A stretch of DNA of 52,659 bases from Blautia glucerasea (GTDB lineage Bacteria > Bacillota > Clostridia > Lachnospirales > Lachnospiraceae). Shown piece after piece: positions 43,248-50,889 of the stretch (its first letter is position 1; each line of letters begins with the position of its first letter). The stretch spans positions 1 through 52,659 of the forward strand of contig NZ_JAAITU010000030.1 in NCBI RefSeq assembly GCF_013304385.1. The letters are read 5' to 3'. The translations under genes and the position numbers were made by a program. Under the pieces are notes generated by a model. The model worked only from the letters and a program-made list of their open reading frames with translations, did not search any database and was not told where the DNA came from.

Positions 43248-43661
43248 TCATTCGTTAAGCCTGTTCTCAAAGAAATTTATAAATTTTTTTCTGACCGCCT
43301 CCACACTTTGATACACAGCCACTTTGGAGCAGCCGCACAGCACACCGATCTCTGCAAGGCTCAGCCCGTCAAGCGCATAGAGCAGGAACCGGCGGCGCTG
43401 GGCCTCGGTACAGGTGTCCAGAACAGCCATCAGCTCATGCAGCGTTTCCATGCGGCAAAGGTATTCCTCCGGCGTTTCGCCGTAGCCCCCTACGCCCTCG
43501 GTGGTAATGATGTACTCGTCAAACTCCCGGCCATCCCAATGCCGCCGCTGTTCATGGAACAGGTTCTCCGTTTTATGATCGGCCCGGTCAAGAAATTCAT
43601 AGACTTCCAGCGTAACCTCCACGGCCACAGCTTGTCCGTTATAATTGATGGTAACTTCCAT
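43248..43661 (-). CDS. sigma-like regulator 3
   Basis: A 137-residue protein of the same layout: VTINYNGQAVAVEVTLEVYE, then a middle with TPEEYLCRMETLHELMAVLD, and an HTH (QRRRFLLYALDGLSLAEIG, CGCSKVAVYQSVEAVRKKF). It is more distant from the other two. ATG 43661 follows GGAGGAAAGGCAG, and a 10-bp hairpin (43675-43701) lies directly before that site, so initiation may be regulated. Confidence 0.8.
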   Translation of the reverse strand: MEVTINYNGQAVAVEVTLEVYEFLDRADHKTENLFHEQRRHWDGREFDEYIITTEGVGGYGETPEEYLCRMETLHELMAVLDTCTEAQRRRFLLYALDGLSLAEIGVLCGCSKVAVYQSVEAVRKKFINFFENRLNE

Positions 43662-43676
43662 CTGCCTTTCCTCCAT

Positions 43677-43793
43677 TCAGATTTTTTGGGTAAATCTGAA
43701 TGGGGCGGCGGGGAGCGGCACCGGGGATAAAGTTCGAGCCATGCTGACCCGATGTTCCGGCTCCACAGGGACAAAAAAGCGCCCGGACGGCAT
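43677..43793 (-). CDS. candidate 38-residue small protein
   Basis: The frame from ATG 43793 begins MPSGRFFVPVEPEHRVSM and ends FRFTQKI at TGA 43677. It is Pro/Arg-rich with no known motif. No clear ribosome site precedes it. Its 3' end forms the perfect stem ATTCAGATTT/AAATCTGAAT that precedes the ribosome site of sigma-like regulator 3. Confidence 0.35.
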   Translation of the reverse strand: MPSGRFFVPVEPEHRVSMARTLSPVPLPAAPFRFTQKI

Positions 43794-43833
43794 AAAGCCA
43801 TACGAGCGTAATAGAGTATATTTTGCTGTTTAG

Positions 43834-43941
43834 TTACATGGTATAGTGCATACTTCTGACCGCATTGCTCCGCTGCTGGGAACAGACTTTTTTTAGCTGG
43901 TGCAGGTCATGGGTACTGTGAAAAAAGGCAAGCATAGACAC
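43834..43941 (-). CDS. candidate 35-residue leader protein with sequestered ribosome site
   Basis: GTG 43941 lies nine bases after AGGAGG (43951-43956). The frame reads VSMLAFFHSTHDLHQLKKV and continues to TAA at 43834. The AGGAGG sits in the loop of a perfect 10-bp hairpin (CACGGCGGCA 43939-43948 with TGCCGCCGTG 43960-43969), and the start codon is inside the stem. It heads the sigma-like gene group. It may be a regulated small protein or leader peptide. Confidence 0.5.
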   Translation of the reverse strand: MSMLAFFHSTHDLHQLKKVCSQQRSNAVRSMHYTM

Positions 43942-44019
43942 GGCGGCAATCCTCCTATATGCCGCCGTGGATTTACACGGTGTTAGGTCGTCGGGTTTCT
44001 GCTTTTCGCAAAAAGAAAC

Positions 44020-44045
44020 GGCGGCTCTGTTTTTTCAAAGCCGCC
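44020..44045 (-). terminator. intrinsic terminator of the kinase operon
   Basis: GGCGGCTTT (44045-44037 on the minus strand) pairs with AGAGCCGCC (44028-44020), then GTTTCTTTTT follows. It ends the transporter and kinase transcript. Confidence 0.8.
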
Positions 44046-44071
44046 GGAAGATAGCATAGGCGCGTTAATAG

Positions 44072-44117
44072 ATCTGCTTTACGACGGCTTTTTTTCTTTT
44101 GCCGTCGTCCGGCAGAT
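44072..44117. terminator. long two-part hairpin after the kinase gene
   Basis: ACGACGGC (44081-44088) pairs with GCCGTCGT (44101-44108). Outer arms ATCTGC (44072-44077) and GCAGAT (44112-44117) extend it. It abuts the kinase stop codon. Together with the next hairpin it may form a tandem terminator. Confidence 0.6.
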
Positions 44118-45031
44118 TATTTTTTTATGAGTAAGGGCGAAAAATCAATCGTAATCATAAAATTATGGTCATGTATTTCAATTATTGGATTTGTACAATT
44201 CATCATAAGTAATAGCTTTTTCACAATGTAAAGTCCTTGTCCAGACGTACCATTACTTCTTGAAACATCTGCTACATAAAAGCGTTCCAACAGTTTTGAA
44301 TATTCTTCTGTAGGAATAGATGCAACAGGATTTTTAATACAGAGTTGTACAGAATCTGCAATATTAATTAGTTGAATTACAACATTATTTGTAGTGGATG
44401 TTACCGCATTGAATATAAGATTTTGTATAATGCGAATACACGCCTTTCTGTCAGCATTAAGATAGATGTCCATATTAGGTATTTCTATTTGGGGTTCAAT
44501 TCCATTAACGCTGAAAATCGAATAATTGTCTAGCAGGATTTCAGTAAGCAATGAGCATAGCTCAACCTTTTCATAGTAAAATGGATATTGTCCTGCTTCT
44601 AAAAGAGAGATTTGATAAAAGTCATCTATGAGACGTTCTAATCTCAATGCTTTTCCGGATAATGCTGAAATATATTCCGCTCTTTTTTCATCAGGCGCAC
44701 TTGATAGAAGTTGCAAATATCCGCGAATGGAAGTTAGTGGTGTCCGTAAATCATGAGAAAGGCAAGAAATATTCTCTTTTAATTCATTCTCCTTTTTTTG
44801 AATTTCGCCCAGATAAATATTATCTTTTGATACAATCTGATTTATGATTTCAACCAAATGCTCTAACCGCCTATCAGATAAAGACACTGTAACTAACTTT
44901 TTCGTTTTTCTATTCAGAATAGCATTTAGTTGGACGATTACTTTATATATCTGTATTTTCCAGTTAATTAAAGAAATTGAAAGGATAATGACCAATGCTA
45001 TCAGAACAAGAAACATAATCGCCCAACCCAT
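44117..45031 (-). CDS. membrane sensor histidine kinase
   Basis: A 304-residue kinase with one N-terminal transmembrane helix (residues 3-24) and no extracellular domain, as in intramembrane-type sensors that work with an ABC transporter. The H-box is SCLSHDLRTPLTSIRGYLQ, the N-box IIQNLIFNAVTS, and the G-box GTSGQGLYIVKKL. It is the last gene of an operon with a response regulator, ATPase and permease. The transporter probably reports peptide-antibiotic stress to it (inference from family context). Confidence 0.9.
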   Translation of the reverse strand: MGWAIMFLVLIALVIILSISLINWKIQIYKVIVQLNAILNRKTKKLVTVSLSDRRLEHLVEIINQIVSKDNIYLGEIQKKENELKENISCLSHDLRTPLTSIRGYLQLLSSAPDEKRAEYISALSGKALRLERLIDDFYQISLLEAGQYPFYYEKVELCSLLTEILLDNYSIFSVNGIEPQIEIPNMDIYLNADRKACIRIIQNLIFNAVTSTTNNVVIQLINIADSVQLCIKNPVASIPTEEYSKLLERFYVADVSRSNGTSGQGLYIVKKLLLMMNCTNPIIEIHDHNFMITIDFSPLLIKK

Positions 45032-45045
45032 ATTCTACCTCCCTT

Positions 45046-45852
45046 TTACTTGATTTCTTTTCTAATCATAATAAGACCGCCAACAATCAAAAGAGAAATG
45101 CACCCTATGAAATAGAATGGTAAATGCTCAATAATACCCATTGTGCGACAAGAGCTGAAATTCATCCAATAGTACATAGGATTTCCATATACAAAAAATT
45201 TTAAGGGTATTGAAACCGTCTCCATATCACTCCATAGCATTAAGTAAACAGACGCTCCACTGAATACATATAAGCAGCAAATCCCTGTTACAATCCCTGT
45301 ATTTTGAATAACGACACATAAAAAAATAGAAATGCTTTCTAATGCTAATAAAACCGTTCCGCAAGCAAGAGCCCATCCCAAAAGGTTTATTACTTCACTC
45401 GCAGTTGGAATGTAACCGGATTGTATGATTTCAATAACGAAAAATGTAGCTACAAAAATCAGATACGTTATCAGAGACACCACCAATATTGTAATCGCTT
45501 TGGTGTAGTAGAGAATAGTTCGTTTAGTGCCGTATGCAACAGATAATTTGATTGTACCCGTATTATATTCTTTTGTAAAAAATATGGTTGCAAATAAAAT
45601 GCCAATAATCCAGAAAAAGGCTGTATATGCAAGAGATGAGCGGGCAACAGTTTGAAACGTTGGTATTTCACTAGATAGATAACACTTAGCTTGAAATCCG
45701 ATTACACTTTCTGTTCCATCTCCGGCTCCAAAAAAAGTCATGTCACCAAGTGCAAAAGAGACCATTATAACCGCCGCACATACGCCTAATATAGTTATCA
45801 ATATCTTTGAGTGACGCAATTTATAAAATTCAGCTTTAAAATGGTTAATCAT
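45046..45852 (-). CDS. ABC-2 type permease
   Basis: A 268-residue membrane protein with six hydrophobic segments (for example ILITILGVCAAVIMVSFALG, FWIIGILFATIFFTKEY, ITILVVSLITYLIFVATFFV). The segment TKEYNTGTIKLSVAYGTKR between helices 2 and 3 is the ABC-2 hallmark found in BcrB and lantibiotic-immunity permeases. It overlaps the ATPase by eight bases. Confidence 0.88.
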   Translation of the reverse strand: MINHFKAEFYKLRHSKILITILGVCAAVIMVSFALGDMTFFGAGDGTESVIGFQAKCYLSSEIPTFQTVARSSLAYTAFFWIIGILFATIFFTKEYNTGTIKLSVAYGTKRTILYYTKAITILVVSLITYLIFVATFFVIEIIQSGYIPTASEVINLLGWALACGTVLLALESISIFLCVVIQNTGIVTGICCLYVFSGASVYLMLWSDMETVSIPLKFFVYGNPMYYWMNFSSCRTMGIIEHLPFYFIGCISLLIVGGLIMIRKEIK

Positions 45853-46765
45853 TTTGGCACCCTCCTATCAAATTAGTGTAATAAGTTTCAAGACTATCTC
45901 CAGATTGTGCTAACTGATAAATCGTAATATTATTTGCACTTAGCAACGCTGATACTTTTCCGGCATTTTCAACATAATCATATAGATGAATACTTTTGTC
46001 TGGCATAACAGAAAAATTTGAAGTATTCAGTTTGCTTTCCAATAAAACACTAGCAGCAGCTACATCATTCACTTGCAACAACAAATGCTTTTTGCAGCGT
46101 TTGTCTAACTCTGTAGCGGTAATTTCCTGTAAAAGTTTCCCCTCATGTAAGATACCATATCTATTTGCTAATTGATGAAGTTCCGTGAGAATGTGACTTG
46201 AAATCAAAATAGTGATTCCACGTTCTTTATTTAGTCTTTTGAGTAAGTTTCTTAATTCGATAATTCCAGTAGGGTCTAGTCCGTTAATTGGTTCATCTAG
46301 TACGAGAAATTCAGGATTCCCAAGCAAAGCGATTGCGAGAGCTAGTCTCTGCCGCATACCCAAAGAGAAATCTTTTGCTTTTTTCTTTCCGGTATCTTTC
46401 AAACCAACTAATGCTAAAGCATTATCAATGCAACCTTTTCCTGGAATACCGCGTTGCAAACGTTGTACCTCCAAATTTTCATAGGCTGTCATATCAAGAT
46501 AAAGAGAAGGGCTCTCAATAATACAGCCAATGCGCTCACGCTGCTTTGCAAGTTTCTTATTGCTTTCACCGAATAAAGCAATTTTGCCAGTAGTAGGTTC
46601 CGCCAGTCCGGTTAGTAAACGAATCATTGTTGTTTTACCGGCACCGTTTTCTCCGATAAACCCATAAATATCTCCTTGCATTACAGACATAGATACTTGA
46701 TTTAGGGCTAGTGTATTGCGATACTTTTTTGTGATGTTGATAGCTTCAAAAACTGTTACGTTCAT
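45845..46765 (-). CDS. ABC transporter ATPase, BcrA-like
   Basis: A 306-residue ATPase: Walker A IGENGAGKTTMIRLL, signature FSLGMRQRLALAIALLG, Walker B FLVLDEPINGLDPTG, H-loop ISSHILTEL. The C-terminal 80 residues are the extension typical of BcrA-like ATPases. With the permease it probably exports or excludes a peptide antibiotic such as bacitracin or a lantibiotic; substrate is not shown by sequence. Confidence 0.9.
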   Translation of the reverse strand: MNVTVFEAINITKKYRNTLALNQVSMSVMQGDIYGFIGENGAGKTTMIRLLTGLAEPTTGKIALFGESNKKLAKQRERIGCIIESPSLYLDMTAYENLEVQRLQRGIPGKGCIDNALALVGLKDTGKKKAKDFSLGMRQRLALAIALLGNPEFLVLDEPINGLDPTGIIELRNLLKRLNKERGITILISSHILTELHQLANRYGILHEGKLLQEITATELDKRCKKHLLLQVNDVAAASVLLESKLNTSNFSVMPDKSIHLYDYVENAGKVSALLSANNITIYQLAQSGDSLETYYTNLIGGCQND

Positions 46766-46849
46766 ATTTTCACAGCTCCTTTCTTGTTATTTAGTATCGC
46801 AGACAATTCCTTGAATAATCTAAAGGTAAAGCTAAAGATTATCTAAAGC

Positions 46850-47515
46850 TCACTTTGCAAATCGGTAACCCAAGCCCCATATGGTCTTAATTCGGCAGCC
46901 TTCGCCCTTTAATTTTTTTCGTAAGTTACTTATATGTGTGTTAATGACATCATTATCCCTTGCAAATGGTTCTTGCCAAATACTTTCATAAAGATTTTGC
47001 TTAGAAAAGACTTTATCAGGATATTTCGCCAGTAGTTCTACGAGTTGATACTCTTTTGCTGTAAGCACAATAATTTCGTCTGCAACAGTAACTATTTTTG
47101 AAGATGTATTAATGGAAAGTTCTCCAAAGGTCAAACAAAGATTGGGAGTATCTTTTTGACTTCTTAGCAAATTGCGTTCAATTCGCGCTAGTAATTCGTC
47201 CAAATCAAACGGCTTTGTTAAATAGTCATCAGCACCCAAGCGTAGCAGTTCGACTTTGTTGAATGTTAAACTTTTTGCAGAAACAACAATTACAGGTACG
47301 TCTGAAAATTTTCTGATATTTCTAATTAACTCATCTCCACTGATAAAAGGAAGCATTAAATCTAAAATAATTAAATCCGGGGATAATTCTTTTATACGTT
47401 CAATCGCATTTGCACCAGTAAGTGTGAAGAAGACTTGATAATTGTACTTTTCCAGATGGTCTTTTATCATAACGCAAATTTCTTTATCATCTTCGATAAT
47501 TAAAACATTATTCAT
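46850..47515 (-). CDS. OmpR-family response regulator
   Basis: A 221-residue regulator with an intact receiver (IIEDDKEICVMI acidic pair, LIILDLMLPFISGDEL phospho-acceptor Asp, VIVVSAKSL, LTKPFDLDELLA) and a winged-helix output (LTAKEYQLVELLAKYPDKVF, INTHISNLRKKL, IKTIWGLGYRFAK). It is the partner of the kinase encoded three genes downstream. Its start overlaps the small HTH gene by eight bases. Confidence 0.93.
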   Translation of the reverse strand: MNNVLIIEDDKEICVMIKDHLEKYNYQVFFTLTGANAIERIKELSPDLIILDLMLPFISGDELIRNIRKFSDVPVIVVSAKSLTFNKVELLRLGADDYLTKPFDLDELLARIERNLLRSQKDTPNLCLTFGELSINTSSKIVTVADEIIVLTAKEYQLVELLAKYPDKVFSKQNLYESIWQEPFARDNDVINTHISNLRKKLKGEGCRIKTIWGLGYRFAK

Positions 47516-47687
47516 GTTGAAACTCCTTTCTGCGTCTATCAGTCGGCTTTTCTGCGTTCTTTGGGATCAGCCAAACACCAGCCATCTTCACAGCGCCGGG
47601 GATACGCCCACCAGCACAATAATAATTTACCCTACGAGGTGTCACGCCCCACTTCTCGGCGGCCTCTTTCAATGTCATATAGTCCAT
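47508..47687 (-). CDS. small MerR/excisionase-like HTH protein
   Basis: A 59-residue protein: MDYMTLKEAAEKWGVTPRR, NYYCAGGRIPGAVKMAG, VWLIPKNAEKP. This is the HTH_17 type single-domain winged HTH, like excisionases. GGAGGTG precedes ATG 47687. A good promoter lies 21 bases upstream. It opens the response regulator, ABC and kinase operon, and could also be a directionality factor, though serine recombinases of this type usually do not need one of this fold. Confidence 0.85.
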   Translation of the reverse strand: MDYMTLKEAAEKWGVTPRRVNYYCAGGRIPGAVKMAGVWLIPKNAEKPTDRRRKEFQHE

Positions 47688-47707
47688 TTCGCACCTCCAC
47701 AGAGTAC

Positions 47708-47736
47708 ATTATAGTTCTCTTTCTCGAACAATGCAA
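47708..47736 (-). promoter_or_regulatory. sigma-A-type promoter of the cargo operon
   Basis: On the minus strand, TTGCAT (47736-47731), a 17-base spacer and TATAAT (47713-47708) match the consensus well. It drives the HTH, response regulator, ABC and kinase genes. Confidence 0.78.
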
Positions 47737-47740
47737 GGAA

Positions 47741-47809
47741 CGAAATGTGAATTATAAACTTCAACCAATCTGCATATAGCAACATTCCACGGGCGAAGTA
47801 TGAATTATA
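47741..47809. repeat. two operator-like direct repeats between divergent genes
   Basis: CGAAATGTGAATTATA (47741-47756) and CGAAGTATGAATTATA (47794-47809) differ at two bases and lie 53 bases apart between divergent HTH genes. They are likely binding sites of one of these regulators. Confidence 0.6.
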
Positions 47810-47831
47810 CAATGTAACTGGGTGATGTTAT

Positions 47832-48200
47832 ATGGCGAAAGTTGAAGATTGTCCCGGTTTTGAAACCTTCGGTGCAGATGTCAAAGCTGCACGAGAGGCA
47901 AAGCGTCTGGCACGAAAAACATTGGCAGAAATGGTTGGGATTGAATGGCGGTATCTTGCCAACATTGAGAATCAAGGTGCGATTCCGAGCCTGCCTGTGA
48001 TGATCCAGTTGATTAAGGTCTGCGGACTTCCCGTGGAACGGTATTTTAACCCGGAGATTATACGAGAAGAAAGCGAACAGCGGCAACGGGTCAGCCACAA
48101 GCTGAAGCTTTGCCCTGAAGAATACCTGCCGATTATCGAAGGTGCCATAGACGGGGCGCTCAAAATGGAACAGACTGCGAAGCAGAAGGAGGACGCATAA
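47832..48200 (+). CDS. XRE-family HTH regulator
   Basis: A 122-residue regulator with an N-terminal HTH (FGADVKAAREAKRLARKTL, VGIEWRYLANIENQGAIPS) and a C-terminal helical tail rich in Glu/Gln/Lys. It is divergent from the small HTH gene across 144 bases with repeated sites. It could set the balance between maintenance and mobility in the IME, which is inference. Confidence 0.85.
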   Translation: MAKVEDCPGFETFGADVKAAREAKRLARKTLAEMVGIEWRYLANIENQGAIPSLPVMIQLIKVCGLPVERYFNPEIIREESEQRQRVSHKLKLCPEEYLPIIEGAIDGALKMEQTAKQKEDA

Positions 48201-48227
48201 TCGCGGCCTCCTTCTGGCGTTTCTGTA

Positions 48228-48536
48228 TCATGTTTCCCGGCACTTTTCCAAAAGTTCCCGGCACCTCTGCTGGATTTCTCCGGTTTCTGTCACAGTCAGG
48301 TCACGGTCATTTCCGGTAATCTTATCTTCCAGAAAGTTGGCGTATGTACCCAACAAAGCGTTCCGTAAATCCTCCGGGGTTTTCTGTATTTCAGCGCTGT
48401 ACCAGTCATTCCGGTGGGGTTCCCATGCCATCAATGTATAACCGTGGCTGGTCTGAACCACCTCATACAGAGGATCATCATCCAGATATGCCTGAAACAC
48501 TTTCAAAATCTTTTCAAAGGTCAGCATTTCCCGCAC
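48228..48536 (-). CDS. hypothetical IME protein next to tnpV
   Basis: A 102-residue acidic protein that I do not recognise. It contains FEKILKVFQAYLDDDPLYEV, then HGYTLMAWEPHRNDWYSAE and TPEDLRNALLGTYANFLED. It lies seven bases after tnpV and so is in the recombinase transcript. No motif indicates function. Core position suggests a conserved accessory protein of this IME type. Confidence 0.75.
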   Translation of the reverse strand: MREMLTFEKILKVFQAYLDDDPLYEVVQTSHGYTLMAWEPHRNDWYSAEIQKTPEDLRNALLGTYANFLEDKITGNDRDLTVTETGEIQQRCRELLEKCRET

Positions 48537-48543
48537 CTCCCAT

Positions 48544-48897
48544 TCAGCTGCAAATCAGTTCCCTGATTAAAATTTCCTCAATCTGTGCCGTTAATGTGTT
48601 CATCAGCCCCACCCAACGCATGGGGTCACAGGCTTTCAGTTCTTCCGTGACACCCGCAGTCTCCATCATGTGAGGCAACATAGTTTCCACACGCCCCTGT
48701 GCTGTCCGCTCAATCTCTAACAGGTGTGGATACAGCTTCTCGCTCATCAGCAGATGGTTGTAGAGAATGGGGCGATGTTCCTTTAGGTAGGATTTTCGCA
48801 TTCTGCCGTACTTGCCGATAGAAGTTTCCGGCTGTTCAGAAAGTTTTAGGTTTGGTATATCATAATCTCCACAACGAATGTAAGTCAACTTACTCAT
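48544..48897 (-). CDS. tnpV: TnpV-family transposon protein
   Basis: A 117-residue protein with the TnpV pattern: LTYIRCGDYDIPNLKLSEQP, YGRMRKSYLKEHRPILYNHL, and CDPMRWVGLMNTLTAQIEEI. In Tn4451, TnpV follows TnpX directly, as here (26 bases). Function unknown. ATG 48897 follows AAGGAG. Confidence 0.92.
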   Translation of the reverse strand: MSKLTYIRCGDYDIPNLKLSEQPETSIGKYGRMRKSYLKEHRPILYNHLLMSEKLYPHLLEIERTAQGRVETMLPHMMETAGVTEELKACDPMRWVGLMNTLTAQIEEILIRELICS

Positions 48898-48923
48898 ATT
48901 CATTCTCCTTTGCTTCGTGATGA

Positions 48924-50804
48924 TTAGACTGCTGCGCTGGCTGCTATGCTGCCTTTGCGCGGTTCTTCTTTTGGTAGCTGACCGATAGTAGAAAAAACAC
49001 CTTTTTTCATATCCTCAGCCCGGATCAGGGCTTTCTTAGCGTCCATTTCCGCTTTTTTCTTCGCCTTGATTTTGTCCTCATACTGTTTCTGTGCGCCGCT
49101 GGCTTTCCGCTTCAAATAATTCTGATGAAGCCTGTCCTTGCGTTCTTCTTTTTTCCGCAGTTCTTCCTGTTCCTCCGGGGTTAAAGGAACCGGCTGTAAG
49201 GATGGTGGGATATAGCGTCCTAAAAAATTGAAGTAGATTTCAATTTCCTGCGTGGTGTCCTGACTACCTTTTCTGGCGCGTTCGTGGACAAGGATTTTCT
49301 CTACAAACTCATTGAGCATGGTGTTTGTCAGCGTGTCAAAATTCTCGTACTTATCAATCAGGGCTATAAATTTCTCCGCTGATTTCTGGCTTTGCTCGTA
49401 GCCGGTAACAGCCTTTTCCAGCTCCGCAATTTCAATCTCAAGTGCGTCCTGCTCTTTGGCATACTGTGCATCAAGCGCCCTATATCGTGCATCCGGCAGC
49501 TTGCCGAGGGCATTGTCCTCATAGATTTTGCAAATCAGTTTTTCCAGTTCTCCGGCTCTCTTTTGGGCAGCAGCCAGACGCCTGCGCTTTTTCGATATAT
49601 CGGCACTCTGTTGAGCAACCTGCGTCTCCTGAACAGTGTGAATAAATTCCGTCCGGTCATTTCTCGAATATTCAGCGATAGCCCGGAGCGTGTCGGAAAC
49701 CAATGTCAGGACAGCACTCTCATTGATACGGTGTTGTGTAGGGCATAGTGTCCCACACGGAACTTTGGTATAATTGGAACAGGTATATTGAGAAATCCGC
49801 TTGCCATTGTTGGTGCGGTGGACATACATCTTGCCGCCGCAATCGGCACAATAGAGTAAGCCTGTGAGGGGAGCCGCTTCGCCCCAGCCGTTTGGATAAC
49901 GCCGTACATTGCTGCGGATTTTCTGCGCCAAATCAAAGGTCTGCTGGTCGATAATGGCTTCATGGGTATTCTCAAAGATCGTCCATTCGTCCTCAGAAAC
50001 ATAGTGGCTTTTCTTGTCCTTAAAGTGCTTGCGGGTCTTGAAATTGATGGTATGCCCTAAATACTCTCGTTTTTTCAAAATGTTCACGATGGTAGATGAT
50101 CCCCATCCATAGGGGTCTTTGACCGGCTTTGAACGGTTCACACCCTCGTTGAAGCGGGCAAGGTGTACGACAGGAATTTCAATCCGGTCTGCGGATAATT
50201 TGCAGGCGATCCGGTAAGGCCCATATCCCTCCAGCGTGAGGGAGAATATACGGCGTACCACTTCGGCAGCTTCCTCATCTACCAGCCAATGCTCCCGTTT
50301 TTCGTCCCATAAGTAGCCGTAAATCACAGTGCCGGTCAGGTGCTTGCCACTCATGCCTTTTGACTTAAACACAGATCGGATTTTCCGGCTGGTATCACGG
50401 GCGTAAAATTCATTCATGATGTTGCGGAACGGGGTAAAATCGTCATCGCCTTTCAGACTGTCCACACCGTCGTTGATGGCAATCAGACGAACGCCTCGCT
50501 GCCGCAAAACCTCCATAACTTGACCGACCTTCAGATAGTCGCGTCCTAACCGGCTCATGTCCTTGATGACGATTGCCTCTACACGCCCTGCCTCCACTTC
50601 CTCCATCATCGCCAAAAATCCGGGGCGGTCAAAACGGGTGCCTGAGATACCATCATCGGTAAAGTGCGTAGGGTTGGGCAGCCCATTCCGGCGGGCAAAA
50701 TCCTCTAACATCTGTTTTTGGTTGGATATGGAATTGCTCTCGCCCTGTAACTCATCGTCCCGGCTCAGGCGCTCGTACAGTGGGGTAATTTTTTCATTTC
50801 TCAT
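48924..50804 (-). CDS. tnpX: TnpX-type large serine recombinase
   Basis: A 626-residue resolvase/invertase-family recombinase. The catalytic serine is in LYERLSRDDELQGESNS (about residue 14). Further catalytic-domain motifs are DGISGTRFDRPGFLAMM and IVIKDMSRLGRDYLKVGQVM. The recombinase domain and a zinc ribbon follow (LLYCADCGGKMYVHR, YTCSNY..PCGTLC), then a long coiled coil (LEKLICKIYEDNALGKLPDA) and a basic tail. It excises and inserts the element. AGGAGG precedes ATG 50804, at the element's right end. Confidence 0.95.
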   Translation of the reverse strand: MRNEKITPLYERLSRDDELQGESNSISNQKQMLEDFARRNGLPNPTHFTDDGISGTRFDRPGFLAMMEEVEAGRVEAIVIKDMSRLGRDYLKVGQVMEVLRQRGVRLIAINDGVDSLKGDDDFTPFRNIMNEFYARDTSRKIRSVFKSKGMSGKHLTGTVIYGYLWDEKREHWLVDEEAAEVVRRIFSLTLEGYGPYRIACKLSADRIEIPVVHLARFNEGVNRSKPVKDPYGWGSSTIVNILKKREYLGHTINFKTRKHFKDKKSHYVSEDEWTIFENTHEAIIDQQTFDLAQKIRSNVRRYPNGWGEAAPLTGLLYCADCGGKMYVHRTNNGKRISQYTCSNYTKVPCGTLCPTQHRINESAVLTLVSDTLRAIAEYSRNDRTEFIHTVQETQVAQQSADISKKRRRLAAAQKRAGELEKLICKIYEDNALGKLPDARYRALDAQYAKEQDALEIEIAELEKAVTGYEQSQKSAEKFIALIDKYENFDTLTNTMLNEFVEKILVHERARKGSQDTTQEIEIYFNFLGRYIPPSLQPVPLTPEEQEELRKKEERKDRLHQNYLKRKASGAQKQYEDKIKAKKKAEMDAKKALIRAEDMKKGVFSTIGQLPKEEPRKGSIAASAAV

Positions 50805-50826
50805 GGCTGTACCTCCTGAAACAAAA

Positions 50827-50889
50827 ATGCTCTAAGTGATTGCTTCACTAACCATGACACAATCATGATTAAGAAGTCACTTAGAGCAT
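50827..50889. repeat. 13-bp inverted repeat around the tnpX promoter region
   Basis: ATGCTCTAAGTGA (50827-50839) and TCACTTAGAGCAT (50877-50889) are perfect inverted copies with a 37-base spacer. The outer arm lies six bases from the right junction and overlaps the subterminal motif at 50866-50878. It is well placed for autoregulation of tnpX by recombinase bound at the end. Confidence 0.8.

Noticed and set aside
43490-43801. 103-codon minus-strand frame overlapping sigma-like gene 3
   Set aside because: Its second half is an out-of-frame shadow of the sigma-like gene. The better candidate in this stretch is the shorter frame at 43677-43793.
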